Shown here one piece after another: positions 25,316 to 35,967 of a DNA stretch of 64,000 nt. The stretch is from positions 4,435,501 to 4,499,500 of the forward strand of contig NZ_SAUH01000001.1 of NCBI RefSeq assembly GCF_004193175.1, in the 5' to 3' direction. The translations under genes were made by a program, and so were the position numbers. Under the pieces are notes generated by a model. It had not been told where the DNA came from. It made no database searches and saw only the letters and a list, made by a program, of their open reading frames with translations. Origin of the DNA: Streptomyces sp. RFCAC02. GTDB taxonomy: Bacteria; Actinomycetota; Actinomycetes; Streptomycetales; Streptomycetaceae. Within the stretch, counting starts at the first letter, position 1. Every line of letters starts with the position of its first letter.

Positions 25316-27298
25316 GTGAGCGACTCCACCGATCTGATGGGCGTGAGTGCCGACACCGCCGACAAGACTGCCGGTGCTGCCGCCGCGTCCGCACCGGACG
25401 CTCCTGCCGCCTCCGCCGCGCCCCGGCGCCGGCGTTCCGGCACCGGCCTCGAGGGCATGGTGCTGGCCGAGTTGCAGCAGGTCGCCGCAAAGCTGGGCAT
25501 CAGGGGCACGGCGCGGATGCGCAAGGGCCAGCTGATCGAGGTCATCAAGGAGAAGCAGGCCGGCGGCGCGGGCGCGGCGAGCGCCGACACCCGTCCGGCC
25601 GACGCCGCCGCGGAGAAGCCGAAGCGCCGCGCCACCTCCCGGGCCCGCACCGGTGACGAGGCGGCCGCGCAGATCGAGATCCCCGGCCAGGCCGCCGACG
25701 CGGGGACGTCCGAGGCGGCGCCCGCCAGGGCGGTGAACGGCTCGTCCGAGCCGGCCGAGAAGGACCGTGCCGACGGCGCCGCGCAGCCGGCGTCCGAGCA
25801 GGGCCGCGCCGAGGGCGGCAGGAACGCGGGCGGCGACGGTCAGCAGGACCGTCAGTCCAAGCGCGAGCGCGGCCGCCGTGACAAGGACCGCGACCGCGAC
25901 AAGGGCGGCAACCAGGGCGGCGGCAGCCAGGACCGCGACCGCGACAAGAGCGGTGGCCAGGGCGGCGGCAACCAGGGCGGCGGCCAGGGCCGCAGCCGGG
26001 ACCGGGACCGCGACCGGGACCGGGACCGCGACCGCGACCGGGACCGGGACCGTGACGACGACTTCGACGGCGGCCGCCGCGGCCGCCGCGGCCGGTACCG
26101 CGACCGGCGCGGGCGCCGGGGCCGCGACGAGGTCGTCGGCGAGCCGCAGATCACCGAGGACGACGTGCTGATCCCCGTCGCGGGCATCCTCGACATCCTC
26201 GACAACTACGCCTTCGTCCGGACCTCCGGCTACCTCCCCGGCCCGAACGACGTGTACGTGTCGCTGGCCCAGGTCCGGAAGAACAACCTGCGCAAGGGCG
26301 ACCACGTCACCGGCGCCGTCCGGCAGCCGAAGGACGGCGAGCGCCGCGAGAAGTTCAACGCCCTCGTGCGCCTCGACTCCGTCAACGGCATGGCGGCCGA
26401 ACAGGGCCGCAACCGGCCCGAGTTCAACAAGCTGACCCCGCTGTACCCGCAGGAGCGGCTGCGCCTGGAGAACGACCCGGGCGCCCTGATCCCGCGCATC
26501 ATCGACCTGGTCTCGCCCATCGGCAAGGGCCAGCGCGGTCTCATCGTGGCCCCGCCGCGCACCGGCAAGACCACGATCATGCAGTCGATCGCCAACGCGA
26601 TCACCCGCAACAACCCCGAGTGCCACCTCATGGTCGTCCTCGTGGACGAGCGGCCCGAGGAAGTCACCGACATGCAGCGGGCGGTCAAGGGCGAGGTCAT
26701 CTCCTCGACGTTCGACCGGCCCTCCGAGGACCACACCACGATCGCCGAGCTGGCCATCGAGCGCGCCAAGCGGCTCGTGGAGCTCGGGCACGACGTCGTC
26801 CTGCTGCTGGACAACATCACCCGCCTCGGCCGCGCCTACAACCAGGCGGCGCCCGCCTCGGGCCGCATCCTGTCCGGCGGTGTGGACTCCGCCGCGCTCT
26901 ACCCGCCGAAGAAGTTCTTCGGCGCCGCCCGCAACATCGAGGACGGCGGCTCGCTGACCATCCTCGCCACCGCGCTGGTCGAGACCGGCTCCCGGATGGA
27001 CGAGGTGATCTTCGAGGAGTTCAAGGGCACCGGCAACATGGAGCTGAAGCTCGACCGGAAGCTCGCCGAGAAGCGCATCTTCCCGGCCGTGGACGTGGAC
27101 GCCTCCGGCACCCGCAAGGAGGAGATCCTCCTCGGCGGCGATGAGCTGGCCATCGTCTGGAAGCTGCGCCGGGTGCTGCACGCGCTCGACCAGCAGCAGG
27201 CCATCGAACTGCTCCTGGACCGGATGAAGAAGACCAAGAGCAACGCCGAGTTCCTCCTGCAGATCCAGAAGACCACGCCCTCGCCCAGCGGCGAGTGA
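25316..27298 (+). CDS. rho: Transcription termination factor Rho with long disordered insert
   Basis: 660 residues, against about 420 in E. coli. Rho_N helical domain about 48-82. A long low-complexity insert follows, Ala/Glu-rich, then Arg/Asp/Gly-rich, with alternating R-D at about 228-248. Next come the RNA-binding cold-shock fold ([13 protein letters not shown]) and the RecA-like motor with Walker [10 protein letters not shown] at 412-420 and [16 protein letters not shown]. The hexamer translocates on RNA and ends transcription. GTG 25316 with AGGGAAGGA. The insert is typical of actinobacterial Rho; the R-D part is encoded by imperfect hexamer repeats. Confidence 0.97.
   Translation: MSDSTDLMGVSADTADKTAGAAAASAPDAPAASAAPRRRRSGTGLEGMVLAELQQVAAKLGIRGTARMRKGQLIEVIKEKQAGGAGAASADTRPADAAAEKPKRRATSRARTGDEAAAQIEIPGQAADAGTSEAAPARAVNGSSEPAEKDRADGAAQPASEQGRAEGGRNAGGDGQQDRQSKRERGRRDKDRDRDKGGNQGGGSQDRDRDKSGGQGGGNQGGGQGRSRDRDRDRDRDRDRDRDRDRDDDFDGGRRGRRGRYRDRRGRRGRDEVVGEPQITEDDVLIPVAGILDILDNYAFVRTSGYLPGPNDVYVSLAQVRKNNLRKGDHVTGAVRQPKDGERREKFNALVRLDSVNGMAAEQGRNRPEFNKLTPLYPQERLRLENDPGALIPRIIDLVSPIGKGQRGLIVAPPRTGKTTIMQSIANAITRNNPECHLMVVLVDERPEEVTDMQRAVKGEVISSTFDRPSEDHTTIAELAIERAKRLVELGHDVVLLLDNITRLGRAYNQAAPASGRILSGGVDSAALYPPKKFFGAARNIEDGGSLTILATALVETGSRMDEVIFEEFKGTGNMELKLDRKLAEKRIFPAVDVDASGTRKEEILLGGDELAIVWKLRRVLHALDQQQAIELLLDRMKKTKSNAEFLLQIQKTTPSPSGE
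25999..26057 (+). repeat. CGGGAC/CGCGAC hexamer repeat inside rho
   Basis: Roughly ten tandem units of CGGGAC or CGCGAC encode the alternating Arg-Asp tract of Rho. Unit length is a multiple of three, so slippage changes tract length without a frameshift. Confidence 0.75.
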
Positions 27299-27320
27299 CG
27301 AAGCGGTCACAGCGTTCCAC

Positions 27321-27356
27321 CGCCCGCCCCCCGGCCACCCGGCCGGGGGGCGGGCG
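27321..27356 (+). terminator. Terminator after rho
   Basis: 16-bp GC stem: CGCCCGCCCCCCGGCC (27321-27336) with GGCCGGGGGGCGGGCG (27341-27356), 4-nt loop. No T-run follows. Confidence 0.7.
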
Positions 27357-27403
27357 CGCGTGATCGACGGGCGCGGCCGGGCGTACCGGGTCACCATGGA
27401 CGG

Positions 27404-28522
27404 ATGAGCCCCGAACCGTTCGGATCGGATGGCGGCGAGCGGGCGGCCCGGCCCCGCGGTGCGGGGGACGGCGGGCGCCGCCGGCGCCGCCGCGCGCTGC
27501 GCGCGGCGCTTCTCGGTCTCGCCCTCGTCCTGCTGGTCGCGGGCGGCGGCCTCACGGCGCTGTACGTCAAGCTCGACGGGAACATCAGCGGTGTCGACAT
27601 CGACACCGCGCTGGGCCGGGACCGCCCCGCCGACAGCCCCAACGGCTCCACGGACCTGCTGGTCCTCGGCTCCGACTCCCGGGCCGGCGCGAACGGCGCC
27701 TACGGCGGCAGCGAGCCGGGCGCCCGCGCGGACACCGCGATGGTCGTCCACATCGCCGAGAACGGCGAGGCGGCGAGCGTCGTGTCGATCCCCCGGGACA
27801 CGATCGTCGACCGGCCCGCGTGCGAGCGTCCCGGCGGCGGCACCGCGCCCGCCAGGACGCGCTCCATGTTCAACGACGCGTACGCGGTCGGTGGCCCCGT
27901 GTGCGCGGTCAAGACCGTCGAGGAGCTGACGGGCCTGCGCATGGACCACTACCTGGAGATCGACTTCAGCGGCTTCGCGAAGCTGGTGGACACCCTGGGC
28001 GGCGTCGAGATCACCACCACCGAGGCCATCGACGACCGCGACTCGCGGCTCAGCCTGCCCGCCGGGACCCACACCCTCGACGGGGACCAGGCCCTGGCGC
28101 TGGTGCGCACCCGCAAGGCCGTGGGCGACGGCAGCGACCTGAGCCGCATCGAGCTGCAGCACAGCTTCCTGCGCGCCCTGGCCGAGCAGGTCGGCGACGC
28201 CGGACTGCTCACCGACCCGAAGCGGCTGTACGACTTCGCGGACGCCGCGACCTCGTCCGTCACGACGGACTCGTCCCTCGCGTCCGTGGCCGACCTCACC
28301 GGGCTCGCCCGGACCCTGCGCGGCATCGACCCCGACCGGCTCCAGACGCTCACGCTGCCGGTCACCCAGGACCCGGCCGACCCCAACCGCGTGCTGCCCC
28401 TGGAATCGGCCTCCCGCGCCGTGTGGGACGCCCTGCGCGCGGACCGGCCCGTCCCCGACTCGGCGCTGCGCGGCTCGACGGCCGGGGGGCACCGGGGGGA
28501 CGGCCTCATAGCGGGGGAATAA
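27404..28522 (+). CDS. LytR-CpsA-Psr (LCP) family cell-wall glycopolymer ligase
   Basis: 372 residues. Arg-rich cytoplasmic start, TM helix about 31-53, then the extracellular LCP domain: DLLVLGSDSRAGANG, ARADTAMVVHI, VVSIPRDTIVD, DHYLEIDFSGFAKLVDTLGGVEI and ALALVRTRK, which carry the Arg/Asp residues that hold the polyprenyl-diphosphate. These enzymes attach teichoic-type polymers to peptidoglycan. ATG 27404; an ATG 8 nt earlier hits a stop at once. Fits with the lipid-carrier transferase gene further along. Confidence 0.92.
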   Translation: MSPEPFGSDGGERAARPRGAGDGGRRRRRRALRAALLGLALVLLVAGGGLTALYVKLDGNISGVDIDTALGRDRPADSPNGSTDLLVLGSDSRAGANGAYGGSEPGARADTAMVVHIAENGEAASVVSIPRDTIVDRPACERPGGGTAPARTRSMFNDAYAVGGPVCAVKTVEELTGLRMDHYLEIDFSGFAKLVDTLGGVEITTTEAIDDRDSRLSLPAGTHTLDGDQALALVRTRKAVGDGSDLSRIELQHSFLRALAEQVGDAGLLTDPKRLYDFADAATSSVTTDSSLASVADLTGLARTLRGIDPDRLQTLTLPVTQDPADPNRVLPLESASRAVWDALRADRPVPDSALRGSTAGGHRGDGLIAGE

Positions 28523-28643
28523 CGGGCGGCCCGACCCCGTTTTGGCCCTCGCGTACCAGTACTGGCAGACTGGACCGTCGGCCCCGGTTCACGGCGCGCG
28601 TCCGCGTGCCGACCCGGCGCCCCACCGCTAGCTAGGAGAGACC

Positions 28644-28868
28644 GTGAAGCGCGACATCCACCCGGCGTACGGCGAGACCCAGGTGAGCTGCACCTGTGGC
28701 GCCTCGTTCACCACCCGCAGCACCATCAGCGGCGGCAGCATCCGCGCCGACATGTGCTCGGAGTGCCACCCGTTCTACACCGGCAAGCAGAAGATCCTCG
28801 ACACCGGTGGCCGCGTGGCCCGCTTCGAGGCGCGGTTCGGCAAGAACGCCGGGTCCACCCGCAAGTAG
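28644..28868 (+). CDS. rpmE: 50S ribosomal protein L31, zinc-binding type
   Basis: 74 residues starting [23 protein letters not shown] and CSECHPFY give the Cys set of the zinc-containing (C+) L31; actinobacteria often also have a zinc-free paralogue used under zinc starvation. GTG 28644 with TAGGAGAG. Confidence 0.97.
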   Translation: MKRDIHPAYGETQVSCTCGASFTTRSTISGGSIRADMCSECHPFYTGKQKILDTGGRVARFEARFGKNAGSTRK

Positions 28869-28878
28869 CGACCCCATC

Positions 28879-28928
28879 GGCGCCGGGCCCGGCCGTTCGT
28901 CAAGGCGAACGGCCGGACCGGCGCCTTT
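28879..28928 (+). terminator. Terminator after rpmE
   Basis: Outer stem GGCGCCGG (28879-28886) with CCGGCGCC (28918-28925), inner stem CGGCCGTTCG with CGAACGGCCG, followed by TTTCGT. Confidence 0.7.
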
Positions 28929-28988
28929 CGTGTCCCCACTTCCCCCGCATCCCTCCCCGCAGCACCCGTCATCCCAGGAGCGCACACG

Positions 28989-30059
28989 ATGTTCGAGGCG
29001 GTCGAGGAACTCATCGGCGAGCACGCCGACCTCGAACGGAAACTCGCCGACCCCGCCGTCCACGCCGACCAGAACGCCGCGCGCCGCCTCGGCCGCCGGT
29101 ACGCCGAGCTGACCCCCGTCGTCACCGCGTACCGGGCCTGGAAGTCACTGGGCGACGACATCGAGACGGCCAGGGAACTGGCCGCCGAGGACCCGGACTT
29201 CGCCGGCGAGGTCAAGGAGCTGACCGCGCGCCGCGAGGCCCTGACGGACGAGCTGCGCCTGCTGCTGGTGCCGCGCGACCCGAGCGACGGCAAGGACGTC
29301 ATCCTGGAGATCAAGGCGGGCGAGGGCGGGGACGAGTCCGCGCTGTTCGCCGGCGACCTGCTGCGCATGTACCTGCGGTACGCGGAGCGCGTCGGCTGGC
29401 GCACGGAGATCATCGACGGCAACGAGTCCGACCTCGGCGGCTACAAGGACGTGTCCGTGGCCGTGAAGCACCGGGGCGTCCCGGAGGGCGGGCAGGGCGT
29501 GTGGGCGCGCCTGAAGTACGAGGGCGGCGTGCACCGCGTGCAGCGCGTGCCGGCGACCGAGTCCCAGGGCCGCATCCACACCTCGGCGGCGGGCGTGCTG
29601 GTGCTGCCCGAGGCGGAGGACGTCGAGGTCGAGATCGGTCCGAACGACCTCCGTATCGACGTGTACCGCTCCTCGGGACCCGGCGGCCAGTCCGTGAACA
29701 CGACGGACTCCGCGGTCCGCATCACGCATCTGCCGACCGGCATCGTCGTGTCCTGCCAGAACGAGAAGAGCCAGCTCCAGAACAAGGAGCAGGCGCTGCG
29801 GATCCTCCGCGCCCGGCTGCTGGCGGCCGCGCGGGAGGAGGCGGACCGCGAGGCGTCGGACGCGCGCCGCAGCCAGGTGCGGACGGTCGACCGGTCCGAG
29901 CGCGTGCGGACGTACAACTTCCCGGAGAACCGCATCTCCGACCACCGCGTCGGCTACAAGGCGTACAACCTCGACCACGTCCTGGACGGCGACCTCGACG
30001 CCGTGATCCAGGCGTGCGTGGACGCCGACGCCGCCGCCAAGCTGGCCGCGGCCCAGTGA
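28989..30059 (+). CDS. prfA: Peptide chain release factor 1
   Basis: 356 residues, full length. The stop-codon recognition tripeptide is PAT at 188-190 in [16 protein letters not shown], typical of RF1 (UAA/UAG). The catalytic GGQ is at 232-234. ATG 28989 with CCAGGAG upstream. The GGQ Gln is the substrate of the methyltransferase encoded next. Confidence 0.97.
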   Translation: MFEAVEELIGEHADLERKLADPAVHADQNAARRLGRRYAELTPVVTAYRAWKSLGDDIETARELAAEDPDFAGEVKELTARREALTDELRLLLVPRDPSDGKDVILEIKAGEGGDESALFAGDLLRMYLRYAERVGWRTEIIDGNESDLGGYKDVSVAVKHRGVPEGGQGVWARLKYEGGVHRVQRVPATESQGRIHTSAAGVLVLPEAEDVEVEIGPNDLRIDVYRSSGPGGQSVNTTDSAVRITHLPTGIVVSCQNEKSQLQNKEQALRILRARLLAAAREEADREASDARRSQVRTVDRSERVRTYNFPENRISDHRVGYKAYNLDHVLDGDLDAVIQACVDADAAAKLAAAQ

Positions 30060-30083
30060 CGGCGGGTGCGTAGGGTGGAATCC

Positions 30084-30971
30084 GTGACCGCTTCGTCGTC
30101 CTCGCCGTCCCCGTCGTCGCCCTCCCGGTCCGTGCTGCTGGCCGAGGTGGCCCGCGCCACCCAGCGCCTCGCCGACGCCGGGGTGCCATCGCCGCGTTTC
30201 GACGCCGAGGAGCTGGCCGCCTTCGTGCACGGCACGGAGCGCTCGCGGCTGCACAGCGTGCCGGACAGCGAGTTCGACGCGCGGTACTGGGAGGCCGTGG
30301 CGCGGCGCGAGGCGCGGGAGCCGCTGCAGCACATCACCGGCCGCGCGTTCTTCCGCTACCTGGAGCTGCAGGTCGGTCCCGGGGTGTTCGTGCCGAGGCC
30401 GGAGACGGAGTCGGTCGTCGGCTGGGCGATAGACGCCGTGCGCGCCATGGACGTCGCCGAGCCGCTGATCATCGACCTGTGCACCGGGTCCGGCGCCATC
30501 GCGCTGGCCCTCGCGCAGGAGGTGCCGCGCTCGCGCGTGCACGCCGTCGAGCTGGACGAGACGGCCCTGTCCTGGGCGCGCCGCAACGCCGAGGGCTCCC
30601 GCGTCGTCCTGCACCACGGGGACGCGCGCACCGCCCTGCCGGAGCTGTCGGGCCAGGCCGACCTCGTGATCTCCAATCCGCCGTACATCCCGCTCACCGA
30701 GTGGGAGTACGTGGCGCCCGAGGCCAGGGACCACGATCCGCAGCTCGCGCTGTTCTCCGGCGAGGACGGCCTGGACGTCATCCGCGGCCTGGAGCGGGCG
30801 GCCCACCGCCTGCTGCGGCACGGCGGCATGGTGGTCGTCGAGCACGCCGACACCCAGGGCGGCCAGGTGCCCTGGATCTTCACCGAGGACCGGGGCTGGG
30901 CCGACGCGGCCGACCATCCCGATCTCAACAACAGGCCCCGGTTCGCCACCGCACGCAGGGTCGCCCGCTGA
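30084..30971 (+). CDS. prmC: Release-factor glutamine methyltransferase
   Basis: 295 residues. SAM-binding DLCTGSGAIALALA and the N5-glutamine methyltransferase motif NPPY at 198-201. It methylates the GGQ glutamine of RF1/RF2. TAGGGT at 30071-30076 precedes the GTG 30084 by 7 nt, suggesting a leaderless start there; a GTG at 30066 in the same frame is less likely. Ser-rich N-terminal extension of about 20 residues. 24 bp after prfA. Confidence 0.94.
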   Translation: MTASSSSPSPSSPSRSVLLAEVARATQRLADAGVPSPRFDAEELAAFVHGTERSRLHSVPDSEFDARYWEAVARREAREPLQHITGRAFFRYLELQVGPGVFVPRPETESVVGWAIDAVRAMDVAEPLIIDLCTGSGAIALALAQEVPRSRVHAVELDETALSWARRNAEGSRVVLHHGDARTALPELSGQADLVISNPPYIPLTEWEYVAPEARDHDPQLALFSGEDGLDVIRGLERAAHRLLRHGGMVVVEHADTQGGQVPWIFTEDRGWADAADHPDLNNRPRFATARRVAR

Positions 30972-31002
30972 CCCGGCAACCGGGAGAGGAGAGACTTCAC
31001 CC

Positions 31003-31650
31003 ATGGCACGTCGTTACGACTGCACCGTCGCCGTCGACCGGGCCACCGGCCTGCGCGAGGCCGCTTCCGCCGTGCGCCGGGGCAACCTGGTGGTCCTGCC
31101 CACCGACACCGTCTACGGGATCGGCGCGGACGCCTTCTCGCCGGCCGCGGTCGGCGACCTGCTGGCGGCCAAGGGCCGCGGCCGGAACATGCCGAGCCCC
31201 GTCCTGATCGGTTCCCCGACGACCCTGCACGGCCTCGTCACCGACTTCCACGAGAAGGCGTGGGAGCTGGTGGACGCCTTCTGGCCCGGCGGGCTCACGC
31301 TGGTGGCCCGCCACCAGCCGTCGCTGACCTGGGACCTCGGCGAGACGCGCGGCACGGTCGCCGTCCGCATGCCGCTGCACCCGGTCGCGCTCGAACTGCT
31401 GAAGGACGTCGGCCCGATGGCCGTCTCCAGCGCCAACCGCAGCGGCCACCCGTCCCCGCAGACGTGCGACGCGGCCCGGGACATGCTCGGTGACTCCGTC
31501 GCCGTCTACCTCGACGGCGGTCCCACACCGGACGCGGTGCCGTCCTCCATCGTCGACGTCACCGGCGGGGTCCCGGTGCTGCTGCGCGCCGGGGCGGTGA
31601 GCGAGGAGGAGCTGCGGAAGGTCGTTCCCGATCTGGAGACCCCGCATTGA
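31003..31650 (+). CDS. L-threonylcarbamoyladenylate synthase (Sua5/TsaC/YrdC)
   Basis: 215 residues. YrdC fold: REAASAVRRGNLVVLPTDTVYGIGADAF, LAAKGRGRNMPSPVLI, FWPGGLTLV, VAVRMPLH and VSSANRSGHPS. Makes the activated intermediate for the t6A modification of ANN-decoding tRNAs. ATG 31003 with GGGAGAGGAGAG. Overlaps the next start. Confidence 0.94.
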   Translation: MARRYDCTVAVDRATGLREAASAVRRGNLVVLPTDTVYGIGADAFSPAAVGDLLAAKGRGRNMPSPVLIGSPTTLHGLVTDFHEKAWELVDAFWPGGLTLVARHQPSLTWDLGETRGTVAVRMPLHPVALELLKDVGPMAVSSANRSGHPSPQTCDAARDMLGDSVAVYLDGGPTPDAVPSSIVDVTGGVPVLLRAGAVSEEELRKVVPDLETPH

Positions 31651-32390
31651 CGCCGCCCCCGCCCAGCCCCGCGAGCCCCGCGGACACCGGGATACCGGCG
31701 CCCCGCGGCGACGGCGCGCCGTACACGCCGCCCGGCGCGCCGGGTGACGCCGCGCCGTCCGCCGAGGTCTTCCGCATCCTGCACGTCAGCACGGGCAACG
31801 TCTGCCGTTCCCCCATCACCGAACGCCTCACCCGCCAGGCCCTCGACGACCGGCTCGGCCCGTACGCGCGGGGCCTCGTCGTGGAGAGCGCCGGCACGTG
31901 GGGGCACGAGGGCGCGCCCATGGAGGAGCACGCCGCGCAGCTCCTCGCCGAGTACGGCGCGGACCCGGGCGGCTTCACCGGCCGTGAACTGCTCGACGAG
32001 CACGTCATCCAGGCCGACCTGGTGCTGACCGCGACGCGCGACCACCGCGCGCAGGTGATCTCCATGGGGCACTCGGCGGGGCTGCGGACGTTCACGCTGA
32101 AGGAGTTCACGCGGCTGGTGCGCGCCATCGACATGGCGACGCTGCCGGTCGCCGAGTCCGCCGACGGCCTGGTGGAGCGCGCCCGCGCCCTCGCCAGGGC
32201 CGCGGCGGCGCTGCGCGGGTGGCTGCTCGCGCCCACGGCGGAGGCGGACGAGGTGCAGGACCCGTACGGCGCCCCGCTGCCGTACTTCCGCAGCGTCGGC
32301 GAGGAGATCCGCACGGCGCTCGAACCCGTCGTGACGGCGCTGACGGGCGTTCCGCGACGTCCGGGGCACGCGCGCGGGGTCCTGCGCTGA
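31647..32390 (+). CDS. Low-molecular-weight protein-tyrosine-phosphatase fold, catalytic Cys replaced by Ser
   Basis: 247 residues. Pro/Ala-rich N-terminal 40 residues, then HVSTGNVCRSPITERL. In LMW-PTPs and arsenate reductases this loop is VCxGNxCRS; the first Cys, the nucleophile, is Ser48 here, whereas the second Cys (53), Arg54 and Ser55 are kept. The acid-loop Asp-Pro is present (DPYG, Asp205). So it may bind phosphotyrosine or phosphate without classic catalysis. The start is an unusual TTG at 31647 overlapping the TsaC stop; no better in-frame start precedes the domain. Sits before the tagO-type gene. Confidence 0.8.
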   Translation: MTPPPPSPASPADTGIPAPRGDGAPYTPPGAPGDAAPSAEVFRILHVSTGNVCRSPITERLTRQALDDRLGPYARGLVVESAGTWGHEGAPMEEHAAQLLAEYGADPGGFTGRELLDEHVIQADLVLTATRDHRAQVISMGHSAGLRTFTLKEFTRLVRAIDMATLPVAESADGLVERARALARAAAALRGWLLAPTAEADEVQDPYGAPLPYFRSVGEEIRTALEPVVTALTGVPRRPGHARGVLR

Positions 32391-32469
32391 GGCGGACGCG
32401 CGGCACGCGCGGGGCGCGGATCGTGAGAGGGTGTTGCGCGGTAGTCCGGCGAGACCACTGGGGCTTTCT

Positions 32470-33891
32470 GTGCGCGAATACCTGTTGACGCTCTGCGTCG
32501 CGGCGGCCGTCACCTATCTGCTGATCGGTCCGGTGCGGAAGTTCGCCATCGCCTGGGGCGCGATGCCCGCGATCCGGGCGCGGGACGTGCACCGTGAGCC
32601 GACGCCGCGTCTCGGCGGCATCGCGATGTTCGGCGGTCTGTGCGCCGGGCTGCTGGTGGCCTCCCGACTGGAGAACGCGGGCGAGGTCTTCCGGCTGTCG
32701 GACGAGCCCCGCGCCCTGCTGTCGGGCGCGGCGCTGATCTGGGTGATCGGCGTCCTGGACGACCGGTACGGCGTGGACGCGCTGGTGAAGCTCGGCCTCC
32801 AGATGGTGGCGGCGGGCGTCATGGTGCTCCAGGGCCTCACGATCCTGTGGCTGCCGATCCCGACGGTCGGCCTGGTGGCCCTGACCCCGCTCCAGGGCAC
32901 GCTGCTCACGGTCGCGCTCGTCGTGATCACCATCAACGCCGTGAACTTCGTGGACGGTCTCGACGGTCTCGCCGCGGGCATGGTGGGCATCGCGGGCGCC
33001 GCGTTCTTCCTGTACAGCTACCGCATCTGGTACGGCTACGGCATCGAGTCCGCCGCCCCGGCGACGCTCTTCTCGGCCGTCCTGATCGGCATGTGCGTCG
33101 GCTTCCTGCCGCACAACCTGCACCCGGCGCGCATCTTCATGGGGGACTCGGGCTCCATGCTGCTCGGGCTGATCCTGGCGGCCGGCGCGGTGTCGATCAC
33201 GGGCCAGGTCGACCCGGACGCGGTGTACCTCTTCACCCTGTCCGAGCGGGACACGGTCACGCAGCTGATGCCGGTCTACATCCCGCTGCTGCTGCCGCTG
33301 ACGATCATCGCGATCCCGTTCATCGACCTGGTGATGGCGATCGTCCGCCGGACGTGGAACGGGCGCTCGCCGTTCTCCGCCGACCGCGGGCACCTGCACC
33401 ACCGGCTGCTGGAGATCGGGCACAGCCAGTCCAGGGCCGTGCTGATCATGTACTTCTGGTCGTCCCTGATCGCGTTCGGGTCCGTCGGGTACTCGGTGCA
33501 GTCGGCGAGCGCGTGGATCGTGCCCACGATCGTGGGACTGAGCGCCGTCGGGCTGGTCGTCCTGCTGCTGCCGCGGTTCACCCCCCGGGTGCCGGCCTGG
33601 GCGCAGCGGATCGTGCCGCCGCGCTACCGTATGCGGCGCGCGGACGCCTCGGGAGAGGATCAACAGCCCACGTCCGAGGGCCTGTCGGAGCCGCCGGCCG
33701 ATGCCGGGGAACGGCCCGTGACGGCCGCTGGGGAGCCCTCGCGCGGGGCGGACGACGTCCCGCCCGGGGAGCCCGGCACAGGGCCGCAGGACCCCCGTGC
33801 GAGGGCCGTACGGCCCGGTCCGCACGGTGCCTCGGCGGTGGGGGACCGGCAGCGCTTCGGCGTCCGCCGGAAGATCGACAGCCGGTCATAG
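32470..33891 (+). CDS. Undecaprenyl-phosphate sugar-1-phosphate transferase (TagO/WecA, MraY family)
   Basis: 473 residues, about 10-11 TM helices. Diagnostic cytoplasmic loops: REPTPRLGGIAMF, NFVDGLDGLAAG, GDSGSMLLG and HLHHRLL. Transfers GlcNAc-1-P (or a similar sugar) to the lipid carrier as the first step of wall glycopolymer synthesis. The GTG at 32470 (MREYLLTLCV) is preferred over GTG 32431, which would add a charged peptide before the first TM helix. The last 90 residues are a disordered Pro/Gly/Arg tail. Confidence 0.9.
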   Translation: MREYLLTLCVAAAVTYLLIGPVRKFAIAWGAMPAIRARDVHREPTPRLGGIAMFGGLCAGLLVASRLENAGEVFRLSDEPRALLSGAALIWVIGVLDDRYGVDALVKLGLQMVAAGVMVLQGLTILWLPIPTVGLVALTPLQGTLLTVALVVITINAVNFVDGLDGLAAGMVGIAGAAFFLYSYRIWYGYGIESAAPATLFSAVLIGMCVGFLPHNLHPARIFMGDSGSMLLGLILAAGAVSITGQVDPDAVYLFTLSERDTVTQLMPVYIPLLLPLTIIAIPFIDLVMAIVRRTWNGRSPFSADRGHLHHRLLEIGHSQSRAVLIMYFWSSLIAFGSVGYSVQSASAWIVPTIVGLSAVGLVVLLLPRFTPRVPAWAQRIVPPRYRMRRADASGEDQQPTSEGLSEPPADAGERPVTAAGEPSRGADDVPPGEPGTGPQDPRARAVRPGPHGASAVGDRQRFGVRRKIDSRS

Positions 33892-33939
33892 CAGATGTCA
33901 CGCTCGGCGTCAGCGCCGCAACGCCGTGATTACCCCTCT

Positions 33940-33959
33940 CGTGTGACGCCCTCCACACG
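33940..33959. promoter_or_regulatory. Inverted repeat upstream of the atp operon
   Basis: CGTGTG-N8-CACACG. It could be a weak terminator of the preceding gene or a second regulator site. Confidence 0.3.
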
Positions 33960-33986
33960 AACTGGGTAAAGACCTCATCAAATAGT

Positions 33987-34004
33987 TTGTGATAGCGTTC
34001 ACGA
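33987..34004 (+). promoter_or_regulatory. Rex-like (redox) operator of the atp operon
   Basis: TTGTGAT-AGCG-TTCACGA matches the Rex operator consensus TTGTGAA-N4-TTCACAA at 16 of 18 positions, counting the four free ones as matching. It stands 149 bp before atpI in the only large gap of the operon. Rex senses NADH/NAD+; control of atpIBEFHAGDC by Rex has been reported in Streptomyces, as I recall. Confidence 0.7.
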
Positions 34005-34152
34005 AACCCCCGGCGCCGCAGCCCTGCCGCCGGAGGTACACGACCCAAGCGTTTCCCGGTGCGACCGTTCGCGCCCGTCGCGCGACGCGGCCGCACCACG
34101 TCCGACGTCAATGACGACCGTCCCCGTAGTCCCCGCCCGGAGAAACACTTCC

Positions 34153-34578
34153 ATGCAGTCCAACGACGCCCGGATCATCCGAGGCGCCGCGATCCCCACT
34201 GCCGCGGTAGGTGTGCTCGCCGTCGCCATCGGTGCGGTGACGGCCGCCGCGGACGGTGCGCTCGGGGTGGCCCTCGGCGTGCTCGTCGCCGCCGCGTTCT
34301 TCGCGCTCGGCATGGTGTCCCTGATCCATGTCGGTGCGCGCTGGCCCGAACTGTTCATGGGCGCCGCGCTGCTGATCTACACCACGCAGATGGGAATCCT
34401 TCTCGTCCTGCTGCTCCTGCTGCGCGACGCCTCGTTCCTCAACGGGCGGGCCTTCGCCGCCGGCGTGCTGGTGGGCATCGCCGCGTGGCTGGCCGGCACG
34501 GTCCGGGCGCACCTGAAGTCCAAGACCCCGTACGTCCAGCCGGAGGCCGGCTCCGTCCCGCCGGGCGGTGGGCGATGA
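34153..34578 (+). CDS. atpI: ATP synthase protein I
   Basis: 141 residues, four TM helices: two in ARIIRGAAIPTAAVGVLAVAIGAVTA onward and two after VGARWPELFMGAALLIY. It assists c-ring assembly and cation supply. ATG 34153 has GGAGA upstream; ATG 34111 in frame lacks a site. The 213-bp gap to atpB has a TATCGT box at 34620-34625 that could be an additional promoter. Confidence 0.85.
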   Translation: MQSNDARIIRGAAIPTAAVGVLAVAIGAVTAAADGALGVALGVLVAAAFFALGMVSLIHVGARWPELFMGAALLIYTTQMGILLVLLLLLRDASFLNGRAFAAGVLVGIAAWLAGTVRAHLKSKTPYVQPEAGSVPPGGGR

Positions 34579-34791
34579 GCCGGGCCAAGGGGTGGATAAC
34601 CGGCGTGGTCGCGGGCTGCTATCGTCCGACGCCGGAAGCCGGAGCGATGCCGCGCGGGCTGTGCGGGACAGCCGCGCGTGCGCTGACCGGCCCGGCCTCC
34701 GCCACACCCAGTCCAGTGCCGTCCCGTGGCACGCTGCCACGCCGACACATCGAGGTAGCCGTATTCATGCGTCACGCCGAGGGAGCTCACG

Positions 34792-35926
<1,135 letters not shown>

Positions 35927-35967
35927 GCCTCCCGCCCGAAGCCCTTACCGACGAGAGGTCCACAACC

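Noticed and set aside
26000..26060. Hexamer repeat in rho considered as a CRISPR-like or satellite array
   Set aside because: Units are 6 bp, contiguous and in frame, encoding Arg-Asp; no spacers.
25850..28492. Very long minus-strand frame opposite rho and the LCP gene
   Set aside because: Shadow of high-GC coding on the plus strand; no domain, and it contains long Val/Ala runs complementary to the Arg-Asp repeats.
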